A DNA stretch of 64,000 nucleotides from Malachius bipustulatus (lineage: Eukaryota > Arthropoda > Insecta > Coleoptera > Melyridae): contig OU342630.1 of assembly GCA_910589415.1 (NCBI GenBank), forward strand, positions 46,470,012-46,534,011, in the 5' to 3' direction. The position numbers and the translations under genes were made by a program. The notes under the pieces are model-generated. The model saw only the letters and a list, made by a program, of their open reading frames with translations, made no database searches and was not told the DNA's origin. Positions 23,015-35,972 of the stretch are shown piece after piece. Position 1 is the stretch's first letter; every line of letters starts with the position of its first letter.

Positions 23015-25040
23015 GCCGTCCTTGACAAATGAACCCATAAAGTTATGCAATGATCTTAACCGACAAAAAGTGATTTTATTTTGTTGGCGAATTTGTAAAA
23101 TTCGCTCCGCTACGCCTCGCTCATTTCACAAACCTTTTCACTAACAAAATAAAACTTCACTTTTAACACTAATATCATAAATAGCTATTTATTTGAACGT
23201 CTGAACGATTCCTACGAAAACGCTGAGCTGCAATTGTTTTGCGTCAATATTTTTTAAATTATTGGTAACCTATGAATCGTGATTAAAAAACGCCTGAGCG
23301 TGTTTAATGTTTAAATACAACATTAATAAAACATGCACGTGTTTTAAAGTGACCATGCATAGGCAACACATCAACGTAACCGGAGTTGCTCTAACTGGAA
23401 GTGTACCACATAAAATAATGGTCATTATGCAGATCAGTGGCCAGTCGCACTGAGGTATTCCAATTTCCAATAAGTATTTATGAGATAGTACTTATTATTG
23501 GTCTCTATATAAGGATGAGTATTATATATGGTACTAGTACTAGTGAGTCTGTGGAAATCAGTAATTAAGGGAGATATTTGCTTCTGAGATAGCCCATTAA
23601 TTAAAATAGTTGACAATTTTTGGAATTTTTTCTTTTGCCTTCTCGAATGGACCAATAATTTAGGACGTCCGCTGTATATCGACCGGTGATACAAAGAAGT
23701 CGCCCCCCCCCCTCCCAATCTTTTACAGGGTAATACTCCTTGATGCAAAGATCATTTGCATAAAAAATGAACTACAAATTATGAAACTACATACAAGGAA
23801 AATGGAATGTGGTAAATGTAAAAATTGTAGTGAAAGTGCGACTGGTCGCACTGATGGTCGCACTGATAATCTGAATAATTAGCAAAATATGTACTGATTA
23901 TTGATCTGATAAAAGTATACATTTTTTGTTACGTCAAATAAACTATTATAGTGACAGATATTTAAAAATATATTTCAAATATTCAACAATTATTTATGAT
24001 TTCAAAATGTGTCAATAAAAAAATAGCGTAAAGTATTCGTGAATAACGGGTCTTTAAAACACTTTGCTCTGCTTCCAGCACTCCGGATAAAATCGCGCTT
24101 GTTTTATTTAAGACCTCATTGTCCACGCATACTTTATTGCATGCTATTATAATTCACAGTTCAAAGTATATTTTTATATGTACTTCAAACTGTAAATTTA
24201 CACTTCAAAGAGTAAATTTTCAGTTTGTGTTCGAACTGTATTTACAGTTATGGCTAAATTAGAGAAAAAGTTGTACACTTTTATGCTTATTAAGAATGTG
24301 AAATAAAACTTGAAATATCTTGTTTTGGCAATGTCTTTTTATTAGTATAGAAAATAAAAAAAATTTTTTTTGTAGGTTTACATAATTCCATCAAGAACAA
24401 TAATTATTATACCTCTGATATTTGAATAATTTTCGGAGATAACTAGATCTTAGATTTTGCATAGTCAAGTTTTGTTTTTCTATATGGCCGCCATATTGTT
24501 TAAAAAAAATGTAAATTTTTATTAAAAAAAAAAATCCACTGAATGTCACAAAGCAAGCATAAGGCAAGCATTTTTTTATGTCATATTATAGATGTCGTTC
24601 CATGATTTTTTTAAAGGGTAGCGAATTAAATTTGTAGTTAATAATTAATAGATTTTTTGATTTTCTTAATTTTTTTAAAGCGATGACTTGAAAAAATAAT
24701 ATGCCGGTGAAAATAAGACATGAAAAATGACTATGAAAACCTTTTGATCTAAGTTGAACGAGTATTTTGTCACGGTATTTTTGTGTAGCGGTAGCAGTTG
24801 AATTGGTACTCTATGGTAACGGTATATTTCCCATCTCTACTTCGCTCTACAGGTAGCTGACCAAACAATCGCGCGCGAGCGGATACTTGCGTCTTACGTC
24901 ATTAGATGGCGCGGAGTGTATTATATTATATTATTAATGTTCTATTCCATGATTTCCATGACAAACTTTGACATAGATGATGATAGGTCGCCAAATTTTA
25001 TAAACATGTTATTATTTTAATAAACATGTGCCCGATTCTC
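23015..25040. other. Intergenic spacer, no gene seen
   Basis: It lies upstream of SLC44 gene B. It contains a C-rich tract (about 23703-23716) and several CAAACTGTA/TACAGTT-like strings (about 24150-24250), but no recognisable frame. Confidence 0.3.
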
Positions 25041-25354
25041 TTTTGTTGGTTATCCTGTTTGTTTAGTCTTCCAAAACACCCCTCCCCTCACATGCCCATT
25101 CCACTTTTTCCACTCGCGTCTCTCACAGCAGTCACAGTGTTGCTGCATTAAATCAGGTCTTTGGTCAGGGTAGTTTTTTTTTTTTTAATTTTATGGACAT
25201 TTAAAGGAAAAAAAATCTACCCTGACCAAAGACCTGATTTAATGCAGCAACCCTGTGAGCAGTGTGAGCGACGCGAGTGAAAAAGAAAAAGTGGAATGGG
25301 CATGTGAGGGGTGTTTTGGAAGACTAAACAACAGGGAACAGGATTACCCTTTTG
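25041..25354. mobile_element. Short foldback element
   Basis: About 314 bp palindrome. GTCTTCCAAAACACCCCTCC on the left mirrors the GAGGGGTGTTTTGGAAGAC region on the right, and CTACCCTGACCAAAGACC mirrors GGTCTTTGGTCAGGGTAG around an AT-rich loop near 25170-25215. Non-coding. Confidence 0.75.
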
Positions 25355-25362
25355 TTTAGGAG

Positions 25363-25527
25363 CTATAAACAAGTGAAAATCGCAGTTTTTCATTTTGAAG
25401 GCAGCCTACATTGGAAAGAACTCAAGATTATCAGAAAACGGCTTAGAAGGTACATGTCCATATTTTAACTTTTAACACTGATGCTTTCAAAATGAAAAAT
25501 TGCGATTTTCACTTTGTTTAGTTTGTT
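25363..25527. repeat. Small palindrome
   Basis: AACAAGTGAAAATCGCAGTT (25368) mirrors AATTGCGATTTTCACTTTGT on the right. The same CAAGTGAAAATCG string occurs inside FB1 and FB5, so this is probably a diverged piece of that family. Confidence 0.5.
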
Positions 25528-25533
25528 TATAAC

Positions 25534-27054
25534 TATACACCGTTCACATATTAAAAAAGAACTAGGCGGCCATGAACTTTTGTTTTTAGGTTTGCAAAAA
25601 TGAAAACTCCCTAGATCTCGATTGACAATATCAGCTGATCGAGATATTAAAGGTTAAGTAAACACTGACATTTGTCAAATCACTCAAATTGTCTCAGCTG
25701 ATTAACAGCCTTGTTGTCTAATTGAAGTTTTAGAAGAAGGGGTATCTAGGATAGGTAATTTTTTACTCTGGTCAATTTTTTTCAAACTGACAAATGAAAT
25801 TATTAAATTTTTGACATTTTAAATTTCGAAAGAGCAAAATGACGAAAATAATATCTCTAAGATGAATAAATCCGCATTAAGAAAGCATTTCAATGATTAA
25901 GATCCAGAAAGTTCAAACTTGAGCAAATATTTAAGTCATTCTCTGCGAAGGTAAAATATATTTGGGATGTAAGTATTAAGTAAAATATGTGTATTTGCTA
26001 AATTGTTAGTAATGCGGTCCCTGATAGTAGTCAGACCGTGCATTAGCAAGTATTATTAGACAGGTCAAATGTCAAATGTGAAATTACACCTTTGGGCAGC
26101 CCGCCTAAAACAGGCACTAATTATGAAAATATTGTGTTTCCGAAAGATTTGCAATAATCTATTTCCAATACAAACCCAATCGAAATCATGGGGGTATTGC
26201 AAACTTCCATTATACAAGCACGTAAATTAGCAGCTTCCCTCTAAGGATAAAGTAAAGAATGTATGTCTTGAAGAGCTTTCAAAATGTATAAGTACACCTG
26301 ATATGTGACAAAATTAATATAATCATTGTGAAAAACTTATTTCGGAGGACTGGACGAAACAAATGGACATGGTGAAAATCTTATTAAAATCAGAGCACTG
26401 AAGATGATTCTGATTCTAAGCAGGATGCAGTAGCGGTTATTGATAATGGAGGATAATTTTGGGCCAGAAGCGAAAACTGAAAAGTATCTTGTGTAAAACA
26501 TTCTCAAGTCTAGAATCTTTGGTTGGTTTCTGACACAGTACTACGATACCGAATAACCGACGAATTGACGAAAAATATTTTTCATTTACGTATCTATATT
26601 TTAATATTTTAATAAACGCACCGATATATTTTAATTACCTGCTTTGTATTTATTAAAAGTAAATTAATATAATTGATTCAAGTTTTTTATTTTATATTCA
26701 AAAAGTACATTTGTGTATGATATAACCTTTTTCTCAAACTCTTATGAAAAGCTTAAGATTTTAAGATCTTAGATCCAGCGACATTATTGCGTTCTAGTTA
26801 AAGATTGCAATATGTGACAAGATGTTTCAAAATAAAAAGCCCCCAAAGATGTAAATATAAATATAATAAGAAGAATACCAAAAATATCAAAAATCCATCT
26901 GGCAACTATGTCCTGTTCGTTGTCATAAAACTTCAACCTCAAAAAAAAAGAGACATAACCAAACTCCAGCAAATGATTGACAGCGGTTATACCCAGTGAT
27001 TTCTATCACCCTACACCATAACCCAATTCTTTTATAATAAGTGAACGGTGTATA
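25534..27054. mobile_element. 1.5 kb element with TATACACCGTTCAC inverted ends
   Basis: The left end TATACACCGTTCACATATTA and right end TAATAAGTGAACGGTGTATA form an imperfect terminal inverted repeat of about 25 bp. The interior has only short frames and no transposase motif I can recognise, so it is a decayed or non-autonomous DNA transposon. Confidence 0.6.
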
Positions 27055-28516
27055 GATAACCTACCTACTCAATTTAAACTGCAACCTGCAACTGTCAAAG
27101 TCAAAACCAATTTTACTGGATTTTTTCACTCGGGTGAAGTTAGCAATGAAAACTTAGCAACTGGAGTGGCTAAACATCCGGCTCCGGTACGATGATAATT
27201 TAATTACATATAAATCTGCTATTATTGCTTGAACGATAATGAAATGCCGTTTCATGAAGTCATGTAAGAACATTTTTTGTAAAAAGCATGTAAAAATAAA
27301 AAATCCTAGTAACTCATAATGGGCAGTTCTTGTAATCCAAGATCATTTTTACGGATGGAAATCTGAAATTCCAAATTCATGGCGGTTGTTCTGGGCCCGG
27401 AGAGGACGAGTTTTCACAACGGACGGACGGGGTTGATCTTTCTCCTTCGTTTGGAAAAATGAAAACCCCAGCAACGCATCAAGGGCAATTTTTATATCCG
27501 AAATTCGAAAATTACAACCTGAATTTTCGCGAATTACCTGAATACGCGGATTCGGATTTTCAAAAAATCATGGTGGCCGTTTTGGGCCCGGACAAGGCGA
27601 GTTTCACGGCTTTATACTCATACGACCTGCCTTCATTCCTTACTTATTATCATGTTGATAACGGAAATTATAGCGAAGCGACAACAATTTGCAACTTGTG
27701 TCACGACGTCACGACAAATTAATTTATATTTGACAGGTTAGACACATCGTTCTCCAGTAATTCAACTGGGATATGAAATAAAAAATATAAAAAATATGAA
27801 TAGTGGAATGTTTTACTGAAGAATTCTGCTCTTTCGTCACCAATAATGACACTCGTTGAAACGCCTAGACTCTAGACGTTTTATTCTAGGCCCTAGAATA
27901 AAACTATCAGGCACAGGTTGGAAATAAGTTGAACGGCTAGTTTTAGAATTTAGGCCAATAAGCAACAAAAATAGTAACAGAATACCGACGATGCCATCAC
28001 ATGTAGAAAAGTCCCCATATAAAAAATGCGTTTTTTCAAAAATTCGTAACGTCGTCATTTTTTGAGTTGTAGTGTTTTCATCGCGAGATAGTGCTAGGTA
28101 CTTCCTGTGTGCACAACCCAGACGCTTGGGATATAATTAGTTTTCACATACTTACTATCAGAAAGTTCTTGCGGAAGCGAAGGCAATCTCGTTCTTCATA
28201 CCATATTTTGCAGCGAGGCTGGATGCTCTGGAAGTCGTCATATTCGAAATACGGATTTGGAAAGTTCAGCTATCAAACATTCGTTTCTTTTCAATGCTGA
28301 AAAATAGGTCAAAATTGCACGCAAACATGAGCGAAATCGGTCGAGCGCCCGAATAAGGGGTCGTGAAGTGGTGCGCAGAACAGCAGATGAGGGGAAGGCG
28401 GCAAGCGCTGTTATACCCGTCATCTGCTGTTCTACCCTTACTCCAAATCCGAAAATTAGATTATTTTTCAATCACGTTTCGAAATGTCACAGGCAGCCTC
28501 ATATCTGTATTGCTTA
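27055..28516. other. Spacer with degenerate duplicated segment
   Basis: Two diverged copies of a segment containing GGGCCCGGA and GGGCA(A/G)TT(C/T)TT occur at about 27303-27410 and 27466-27600. The frame at 27459-27722 lies in this repeat and has no recognisable domain. Nothing else identified. Confidence 0.35.
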
Positions 28517-29142
28517 AGCTACGTTTTCCTAGCTGCGTATATCGCACTGCGTACGACGCACGCGTAACACGCCCAACACTGCTCTTGTATGGTTTAATCG
28601 GACCGTTTTCCTACAGTGCGTGTTCCGCAGCATTGGACGGTGTGCGCTCACGTGAAACGTCGGCTGTGCCTCGAGAGCAGTCAAATCACGCGACGCAGTG
28701 CGTAAGTTATAAGTTTTTTTGATTTTAATATACCTATTGAATACATCAGGTAAAGAACCTCAACCAAGATTTTCTGCAGCTGAAGATGAACTGTTGTTTG
28801 AACTGGTGGCTGGATTACTCATAATATACGATGTAAAATTAAAAGACTACAAAAATAAGGATTTAAAAGACACAAAATCGAATTAAATTCACTAGTTGGT
28901 TCGTCTTTTTTCAACAAAGTTCTCTATAACAAGGAATTATAAATACTTCTTCTTCATCGTAATGAGATCTAGAAGAACTCCTTTTCTCATAATATTATTA
29001 CCAAAATAAATAATACGTCTTAATTTGAACTGATTTGCGCAAGTTGGAAAACACTGTTCACGCAACCCACACTGCGTGAATCGCCCTGCGTGTACCGCAG
29101 GCGTTTTGCGCTCGCGTTTGACGCAGCTAGGAAAACGTAGCT
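28517..29142. mobile_element. PIF/Harbinger-like MITE with MADF remnant
   Basis: Terminal inverted repeats AGCTACGTTTTCCTAGCTGC and GCAGCTAGGAAAACGTAGCT are flanked by TTA on both sides (28514-28516, 29143-29145), the duplication size and motif used by PIF/Harbinger elements. The 626 bp interior retains a coding remnant at 28755-28887 but no transposase. Confidence 0.75.
28755..28887 (+). pseudogene. MADF/Myb-like DNA-binding domain remnant
   Basis: The frame reads EPQPRFSAAEDELLFELVAG then LIIYDVKLKDYKNKD before a stop. The (D/E)-x-L-(L/I)-x-L-V ... P/I-x-x-YD pattern is the start of a MADF or related three-helix domain. PIF/Harbinger elements carry a second, Myb/SANT-type protein beside the transposase, which would explain this remnant. 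Only the first helices remain. Confidence 0.45.
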
Positions 29143-29775
29143 TTACATTTATTACTAAAAGTTTTAAATTGTTTAAATGTTCTTTTCAAACTCATTTTGT
29201 TTAAAAAAGCAATAAAGGACTGTTTTGCAACTTATAAAAATAAGTAGAAAATATTATTAAAAGACAACGAAGTTTCATAAGCAACATTATATTATATTTA
29301 AACTTAACTGCCATAATATAACATTAGGTATATACAACCTTATGAATTTAAAAGATTAATAAGTAATAAACTGCAAAAACAATTAATTTACACGGTGGGT
29401 TGGTGGGTTATTTAAGAGTAGGTATTTAATACAATTTAAACAGCATTATGTGGCAAGATCGCTATTCTGGCGACGTTGTTTATTTTTAGTACCTTTGCGG
29501 TGAAAGGGACAAAAATCTTGAAAATTCAAGTCGATACGAACTACTTTTATTTGAACTTTATTTATAGCACCTATAATTTCCCATATCCCGGGAACATCTT
29601 AATTAACTCAATAAACTGGAATACAGAAGTAATAGGTAAAGTGCATAATGTACTTATAGATAAAACAATTATTCTCCTATCGATTATCAGTTCGACATAA
29701 AATCCAAAATCAGTATTTGGAGCTATTTTGCAACTGAAAGTATACCAGTTAGTTTTACGACTATATGACTAGTAA

Positions 29776-30791
29776 TACAGGGCCAACCTTTGGGAGCTGA
29801 TACAATTTACATAGGCTAAACTGTCAGTTTGACAGTTTCCATTTTTTGTGTATCAATGTTTTAGGAAAAACTCAACATTTAAAAAATATTTTCAGCACAA
29901 CACCACTTCCGGTTATACCGGAAGTGGACACGAACTTCGTTATTTTAAACGACACGGTGCGGTTTTTTATGGATTCATGTTCCTCATCAAAAATTAAGTG
30001 ACTTTAGTAAAACAACATAATATCGATCTTCAATTGTTTTTGAGTTATTTGGATTTTTATGAATTTTTTGACACTTTCAGAGTCTCACTAAAACCGTGTT
30101 ATCTACGAAACTGTATGACATAAATTGATGAAATAAATTTTAGTTCACTAAAAAATTAACAAGTTATCACACAAAATTCGAGAAATCAGAAGAAACGCGC
30201 AAGAAGTGATTGAAAATGACTTTTGAAATTTCGAATGTTACAATTAAAAATAAATCATTTTTTCAAATAGCACCCTGTATATTTTTTTATTTTATTAGAT
30301 TGGCAAAAAAAACTAAACAAAATCGATGTGCATGTCAGGTCAGGTCTAGTTTTTTTTTGCCAATCTAATAAAATAAAAAAATATACAGAGTGCTATTTGA
30401 AAAAATGATTTATTTTTAATTGTAACATTCGAAATTTCAAAAGTCATTTTCAATCACTTCTTGCGCGTTTCTTCTGATTTCTCGAATTTTGTATGATAAC
30501 TTGTTAATTTTTAGTGAACTAAAATTTATTTCATCAATTTATGTCATACAGTTTCGTAGATAACACGGTTTTAGTGAGACATCTGAAAGTGTTAAAAAAT
30601 TCATAAAAATCCAAATAACTCAAAAACAATTGAAGATCGATATTATGTTGTTTTACTAAAGTCACTTAATTTTTGATGAGGAACAAGAATCCATAAAAAA
30701 CTGCACAGTGTCGTTTAAAACAACGAAGTTAGTGTCAAACTGACAGTTTAGCCTATATAAATGGTATCAGCTCCCAAAGGTTGACCCTGTA
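29776..30791. mobile_element. Foldback element FB6 (TACAGGG ends)
   Basis: About 1.0 kb palindrome. The left end TACAGGGCCAACCTTTGGGA mirrors the right end TCCCAAAGGTTGACCCTGTA. The arms are about 490 bp, with the centre near 30270-30370, where TTGGCAAAAAAAACTA mirrors TAGTTTTTTTTTGCCAA. A short tandem CAGGTCAGGTC lies in the loop. The TA at each end fits the family's TA duplication. Confidence 0.85.
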
Positions 30792-31290
30792 TAATTAAAA
30801 AGATTAAGGCAAGCATTAAAATAAAAAGGGACTCGGAGATAAGTTGCCCCGGATTTTTTTAGGAATTTTGTAGAGGTGCTAAATAATGATGGTTCTGCAT
30901 GTGAGATATTCCACGCATGTATAAAAAAATCGCTGATGGCTGATAAATAAAACACTTAATACTTTGTTTTAAAAATTCTTTTAATACTTTTTTTGAATAC
31001 TTTTAAAGTAGACATATGTAAATGAATAAAAGTATTGATATAGTAACATTAACAGTATGGTAACCTAAGTGATCATAAAACAAGTAACTATAGATTTAAG
31101 TAAATTTAAACTAACTAGATCATAATATTATAATTTCTTCAAAATCTTCTCAGATGTTGATATCAAGAAGAAAATCAAGCAGTGAAGATCGATATGTGTC
31201 TAGCAGCTGTTAATTTATTACTGTGTATTGTTGATTATGCAGATTATGTATGTCTGAGGATTTCTAAAGATTCAAGAAAATTTAATTTAA
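30792..31290. other. Spacer, no gene seen
   Basis: AT-rich intergenic sequence 3' of SLC44 gene A. Nothing recognised. Confidence 0.3.
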
Positions 31291-31530
31291 AATAATGATC
31301 ACAATGAAGTTTTTTATTTTATTGTTTGCTGTTACGATGAGATTGTTATCTATAATAAGTGTTTTGCAAAATTTGATCTTTCTGGATGTTTGAGTTTCTC
31401 TAATAAGACTTTAGGTGTTCGTTGTATCTAATTACTAGGTTTCTACAAGTTTGTCCTACATATAAACTGAATTACAATGAGAACAGTTTAATAATATTAA
31501 ATGGAGTGGTGTTAGAAATTATCCTTCATA
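31291..31530 (-). pseudogene. Degenerate Penelope GIY-YIG endonuclease
   Basis: Minus-strand translation, allowing one frameshift after NSVY, gives VGQTCRNLVIRYNEHLKS (from about 31475 to 31404), then further diverged sequence with stops. The VY-(V/I)-G-x-T motif followed by R-x-x-x-H is the GIY-YIG nuclease of Penelope-like elements. It is of a different lineage from the pair at 1-3 kb. Confidence 0.5.
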
Positions 31531-32011
31531 TTTGTGTTGAAATGTTTCCAAAGCATACGTTAAAGTGATGAATATTTTCTGATTTCATTGTTTTATTGAG
31601 GATAAATGAGGTTTATGGCTAATTTGTGTTGTTTTTGGTGTAATAAATTGTTAATTACCTAATGTTTTTCGATAACCATTCGTCTATTGTAATTTATTTG
31701 ATAATAGAAATTTCTCTGTTAAAGTTATTGTTTGCTGACATTGGCATCGTAAAAGCTCTGTGTAGTGTATCATTGAATTATTTTCTGAAATTTTGTGTGA
31801 AATTGGATGATTTGAATCGAATGGTATTGCCATATTTGTATGTGTTGATATTTTTTCATCAACAAACTAAAGAAAAGATTCTGAAGAAATTATATTATGA
31901 TCTACTTTTAGTTCTGTTAAAATTCATTTAAATCTAGTTACTTGTATTATGATCACTTAGGTAATCATATACTGTTGCTATGTTACTATATCAAGAATTT
32001 TATTTACCTAT

Positions 32012-32046
32012 CTGAAGATGCTACTTTAAAAGTAGCGAAACACGTG
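32012..32046 (+). ncRNA. Hammerhead-like core, tentative
   Basis: CTGAAGA (32012-32018), a strong hairpin with GCTACTTT/AAAGTAGC arms, then GAAAC (32037-32041). This is the order of the hammerhead catalytic strands around stem II. A convincing stem III and cleavage site upstream were not found (TAGGTAA ... TTACCTA could form stem I). The neighbouring Penelope relic lies on the opposite strand, so the link is unproven. Confidence 0.35.
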
Positions 32047-32049
32047 TGT

Positions 32050-34150
32050 AACGTTTATATTATCCATCAGTATACAGTAGAATATTTTAAAACATTAGTG
32101 GTTTGTTTATCATCAATCAACGCAGAGATTCTATAAGATTATACAAAAATTAATATGTACCTATACTAAATACTAATACCTACTTTATATGTAATAAGAT
32201 TGCCAGATGAAAAAGTTCTGCCTTACTTAAATATTATTATGAAGAAAAATTTTAAAGTTTAAAGTGGTGCAAAAATTAACTAGGTAGTTCACAAGGTAAT
32301 AGGCTAAATATTTTTTCCGGCAAGCTGCATTAATGCGTGTATCACAGATATCATTATATCACCGCTTGTAGCTCATGTGGTTGTATAAGAGAACAAATTC
32401 ACTTACAAGTACAAGAAGGTAAGTACTTAGGTAATAATGCCGATATTAGAAATTACTTATCTTACTAATTTTGAATTACAAAAAAACATTGTACGTATTT
32501 CTCATTTTAAATTTTAAATGTTTGGAAAAAATGTGTGCCTACCATATAAAAATACCGCTATTTTATCAAAATATTTCTGTATACAAAATACTTGTACAAA
32601 ATTTAAGAGACTGGATTATCTATGTTTGCTAGGGAATGTGCTACAGTTTTGTAAAAGTGACAAAAAACAACGTTATTAATTTTAGATGTAAATATGGCAC
32701 TCGGAAGGGATAAGATGCAATATCCCTTCTTGTTTGAATTTTAAAAAGTGTCTTTCTTATACATGTACTAAATATGTATACCTTATTTTTTATTTAGATG
32801 GATTCCACCAAGTCAAAATTCTAGGGGAACGATTGGCAACAAGACTGATTAGGTTGGTTATGGTGATAGTTGTTACTACAATAATCACCAAAATAGTTAC
32901 TAAATTAATTTAGGTTATGTCGATTAGTTGAAATGTCATTTTATTTCAAAATTTAAAATTCGAAAAACTATGAACGCAATTTTTAGAGGTAAATTGGAAA
33001 ATTTTAGAGACTTGTAAGTGTAAGTACCTAGCTATTTACTCTTATAAATCTTATGTATGTAGGATTAGACCAATTCCTTCTAGTTTTATGTAAAAATGTT
33101 GAAAATAGAAGATCTATTATTGACAAATAGAGGTAGGTATGTACTTACATTATTTAATCATTTTTTAAGAATTTCTTAATTAAGGAATCTGATTAAACTG
33201 TATTTTTGCTTAATCTGGAGAAACATCTTTGAATCGCTATTGTTTATAGCATTTGATGATTAATTCTTTTCTTTCTTTTGAAATAAATTTACCTGCCTGA
33301 GCATTTTAATTATTTTGAATTTGATAATTTGGTTTGTCAATTTGACAACTTCAACTTTTCAAGTTTCTGCATGGCGTTTCGCTGTAACTAGAATACCGAA
33401 TGAGGACCCAGACCTAGTTTTCGCAAAACGTCATTGGATATAGGCAATCCAAGCAAAAGTTAATTTTATCCTCAAAAAACGAATAACTACTAAAAAAGGA
33501 CTGTTTTCGAAGAAAATAAAGTAATTTGAAGTTTTAATTTGCGTTTTATAACAGTGCAACTTACAACAAGGAAACATGTTTTGCAGGTGACGTCATAGCC
33601 TATACCAGAATCGGGGAATGTTCCCGTTACTTTAGTCACAACGTAAATTTTTTGTCAAGGTCAAGAAAACAGGCTACCATCCGACAATATGAAAATTACT
33701 GTTTAAACATTGCACAGGGTACCAACTTAACAGCTGTTTGACAAGTCCATCTAAATAAAAAATAGACTTTATACCTCAGTTTTTTATTATTTTGCATATA
33801 GCATAAGCTATAATATCTATATATAATATCTTATAAAAGCTATAATATTTATTAGGGTAATCTCACCCATACAATTTATTGAACATGCTACTTCCATGAA
33901 TTTAATAATATTTTGCTCATGCTCACTGTCTAATTAAAAAATACGAAATAATACAAATATAATATCTACACATGTTAGGGTTAAATGTTACATATTATGT
34001 ATAAATATTAAAAAAACCTTCTTGCGCATCAATCGCAGAAATAGTGTATTTTTATGCGATTCAATAATAAATATTTTCTTCCTATTTTTTTTTATAATGA
34101 ATTTAATGAAAAATAATCCGATTTTTTTTGGGAAAACTCCACCTACCTAC
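32050..34150. other. Intergenic spacer, no gene seen
   Basis: AT-rich, with many TAGGTA-type strings. No coding or RNA feature recognised. Confidence 0.3.
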
Positions 34151-34245
34151 AAAAAAAAAAAGAATGATCCTCTCGTGGATGCGAACCCGCTCCAACAGTT
34201 AGCTAGTCAAGGATGTAACAAACTGAGCCACACGGTGCGTTTCGA
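34151..34245 (-). repeat. tRNA-derived SINE head (Pol III promoter)
   Basis: On the minus strand there is box A-like TGGCTCAGTTTG (34230-34219), box B GGTTCGCATCC (34187-34177), and 15-25 nt later an oligo-T run (complement of 34151-34161) that could terminate Pol III. The flanking acceptor stems do not pair, so it is a SINE head or tRNA pseudogene, not a functional tRNA. Confidence 0.6.
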
Positions 34246-34249
34246 ATTT

Positions 34250-35831
34250 GTAGTGATGATAGGGTAGATATATGTAGTACGTCAGGTACCTACATCTACT
34301 CATTTTATTTTTTAAACTGGTCATATCTTAGTTATTAAAAAACCAATTTGAATACTTTTTTCACCTGCATGTAGGTGATTTAATTGTCGTTGCGATTGCT
34401 CTTCTAATTTTCAGAACCATTCATAATTGAATGTGAAAAAAAATAAAAAAGAAATTGCGAACCATTTCATCGATTTATTAATTTTATATAAGTGTAAGCT
34501 AATTTTGCACAAGCGAAAAACTTTTTTATCTTTCGTTTAAAGTGCTACATTAATCGAGGCGAATTGAAGCTAAGACATCAAATTATATGTTAAAGCAAAA
34601 AAAAATGGAAAATTTCGGTTCAACTTCTTCAAAAATGGACTCATAAACGGTTATAGAATTGACACATTTTCACCCTTTTTCCTACCCACGACACTGGCTT
34701 ATTAATGGAAAATATGCTAATTTTATTGCATTAACTCAAATTTCCAATAATTTTCTTCAAATCCTGTTAATTTGATTTCAAAGTTTTTTTGCCATCTTGC
34801 TCATACAATGGTTCAAAAAATTGTCAATTTTCCGTTAATGTTCAAAAAATTCAAATGGCCGCCATTTTGAAACGGCTCGGCCGATTTTGCTGAAGTGCAA
34901 TACCAGACCACTCCTTGTGGACATCTTACTCTCACAAAAATTTCAGCCCCCTAGATTGAAAACTGCGGCCAGAAACCGTGCCTCAAGGACCGGATTTGGG
35001 GAACTTTGAAAGGACACCCTGTAGAAGTAACGTGACTTTTGGATTTTTTTTCAACGAAAATCTAAAGTCATTCCCAAGCTTTACAAGAATCCAAAATTTC
35101 GTTCACTAATCTTGAAAGATAAAGCTACAGGAGCGTTTTTAAAATCGAAAAATCGTGATTTTGGAGAAATAAATAAATATATATATAAATATATATATAA
35201 ATATATATATATATATCGTGGGCAGGTGAATTTTGGAAAACCACTTTTTCGTGATCTGGGGGTCATGATCGGTGGACATTTGATGAGTTTGGGTGATTTT
35301 CGAAAAGTGATGTCGTCCTCAATAGTGTATTTTTTTGTTAAAAAATACACTAAAATTACTACCTACGATTAAGTAGGTACATACTTACTATACTAAATTT
35401 TAGATATCTAGTAGTAGGTATACCTTATATAATACCTTAAATACCTAGTATAATAAGATAAATTTGCAGGTTCTTTTCTCTGAAACTGAAGTTAAAATAA
35501 CACAATTTAGGCACATTTCATGGCTTATAAAATGAAACTGATTCATTTTATTAAGTTATATAAAAATTCACATTCAGGTAACTGAGCTTGAAGTAACATA
35601 ATTTAGCACATAAGGCTTATATGTAAAATTAAAGCGAGTTCATTGTAAGATCATTTTCATTAATAATAATTATGATATATAGAATACAATATGAATCATA
35701 TTTTATAAACCCTCAATAAATCTCAAATCTATTTTTTTTATTCAAAGCAAAATTTTGCATCCCGTAATTATAGTTTTAACATCAACTGACAATAACTTCC
35801 TTTAGTTTAAATGATTATTAAATAACAAAGT
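34250..35831. other. Spacer and 3' flank of SLC44 gene A
   Basis: It holds an AT dinucleotide-rich patch at 35168-35215 and a foldback-like end GACACCCTGTAG at about 35012-35023. The preceding segment (GCCATTTTGAAACGG ... CTGAAGTGCA) is similar to one near 60920-60960, suggesting a shared old repeat. Just downstream of gene A's stop, TTTATT (35737-35742) is a minus-strand AATAAA, about 90 bp after the stop, a plausible poly(A) signal. Confidence 0.35.
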
Positions 35832-35972
35832 TTAATAGTTTTTATTGGGCGCAATTAGCTTGGAATCTTCTACAAATTTAGCAAGATTTACGGACATAAA
35901 ATATGGCTTCATCACTCCATCATTAATCACAGAGTCTTCGCAATAGCAGAGGAATATAGTATCAATAGCAGT
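35832..35972 (-). CDS. SLC44 choline-transporter-like gene A, last exon with stop
   Basis: Acceptor TTTTTTTCAG abuts 35972; the exon runs to a TAA at 35834-35832. It encodes TAIDTIFLCYCEDSVINDGV then KPYFMSVNLAKFVEDSK and a short tail, 46 residues. This is the conserved C-terminus of CTL proteins: last membrane helix, then FLCF-x-x-D ... NDGS ... F-Y/F-M-(D/S). The cytoplasmic tail is short. It joins the previous exon in phase 0. Confidence 0.92.
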   Translation of the reverse strand, partial: TAIDTIFLCYCEDSVINDGVMKPYFMSVNLAKFVEDSKLIAPNKNY

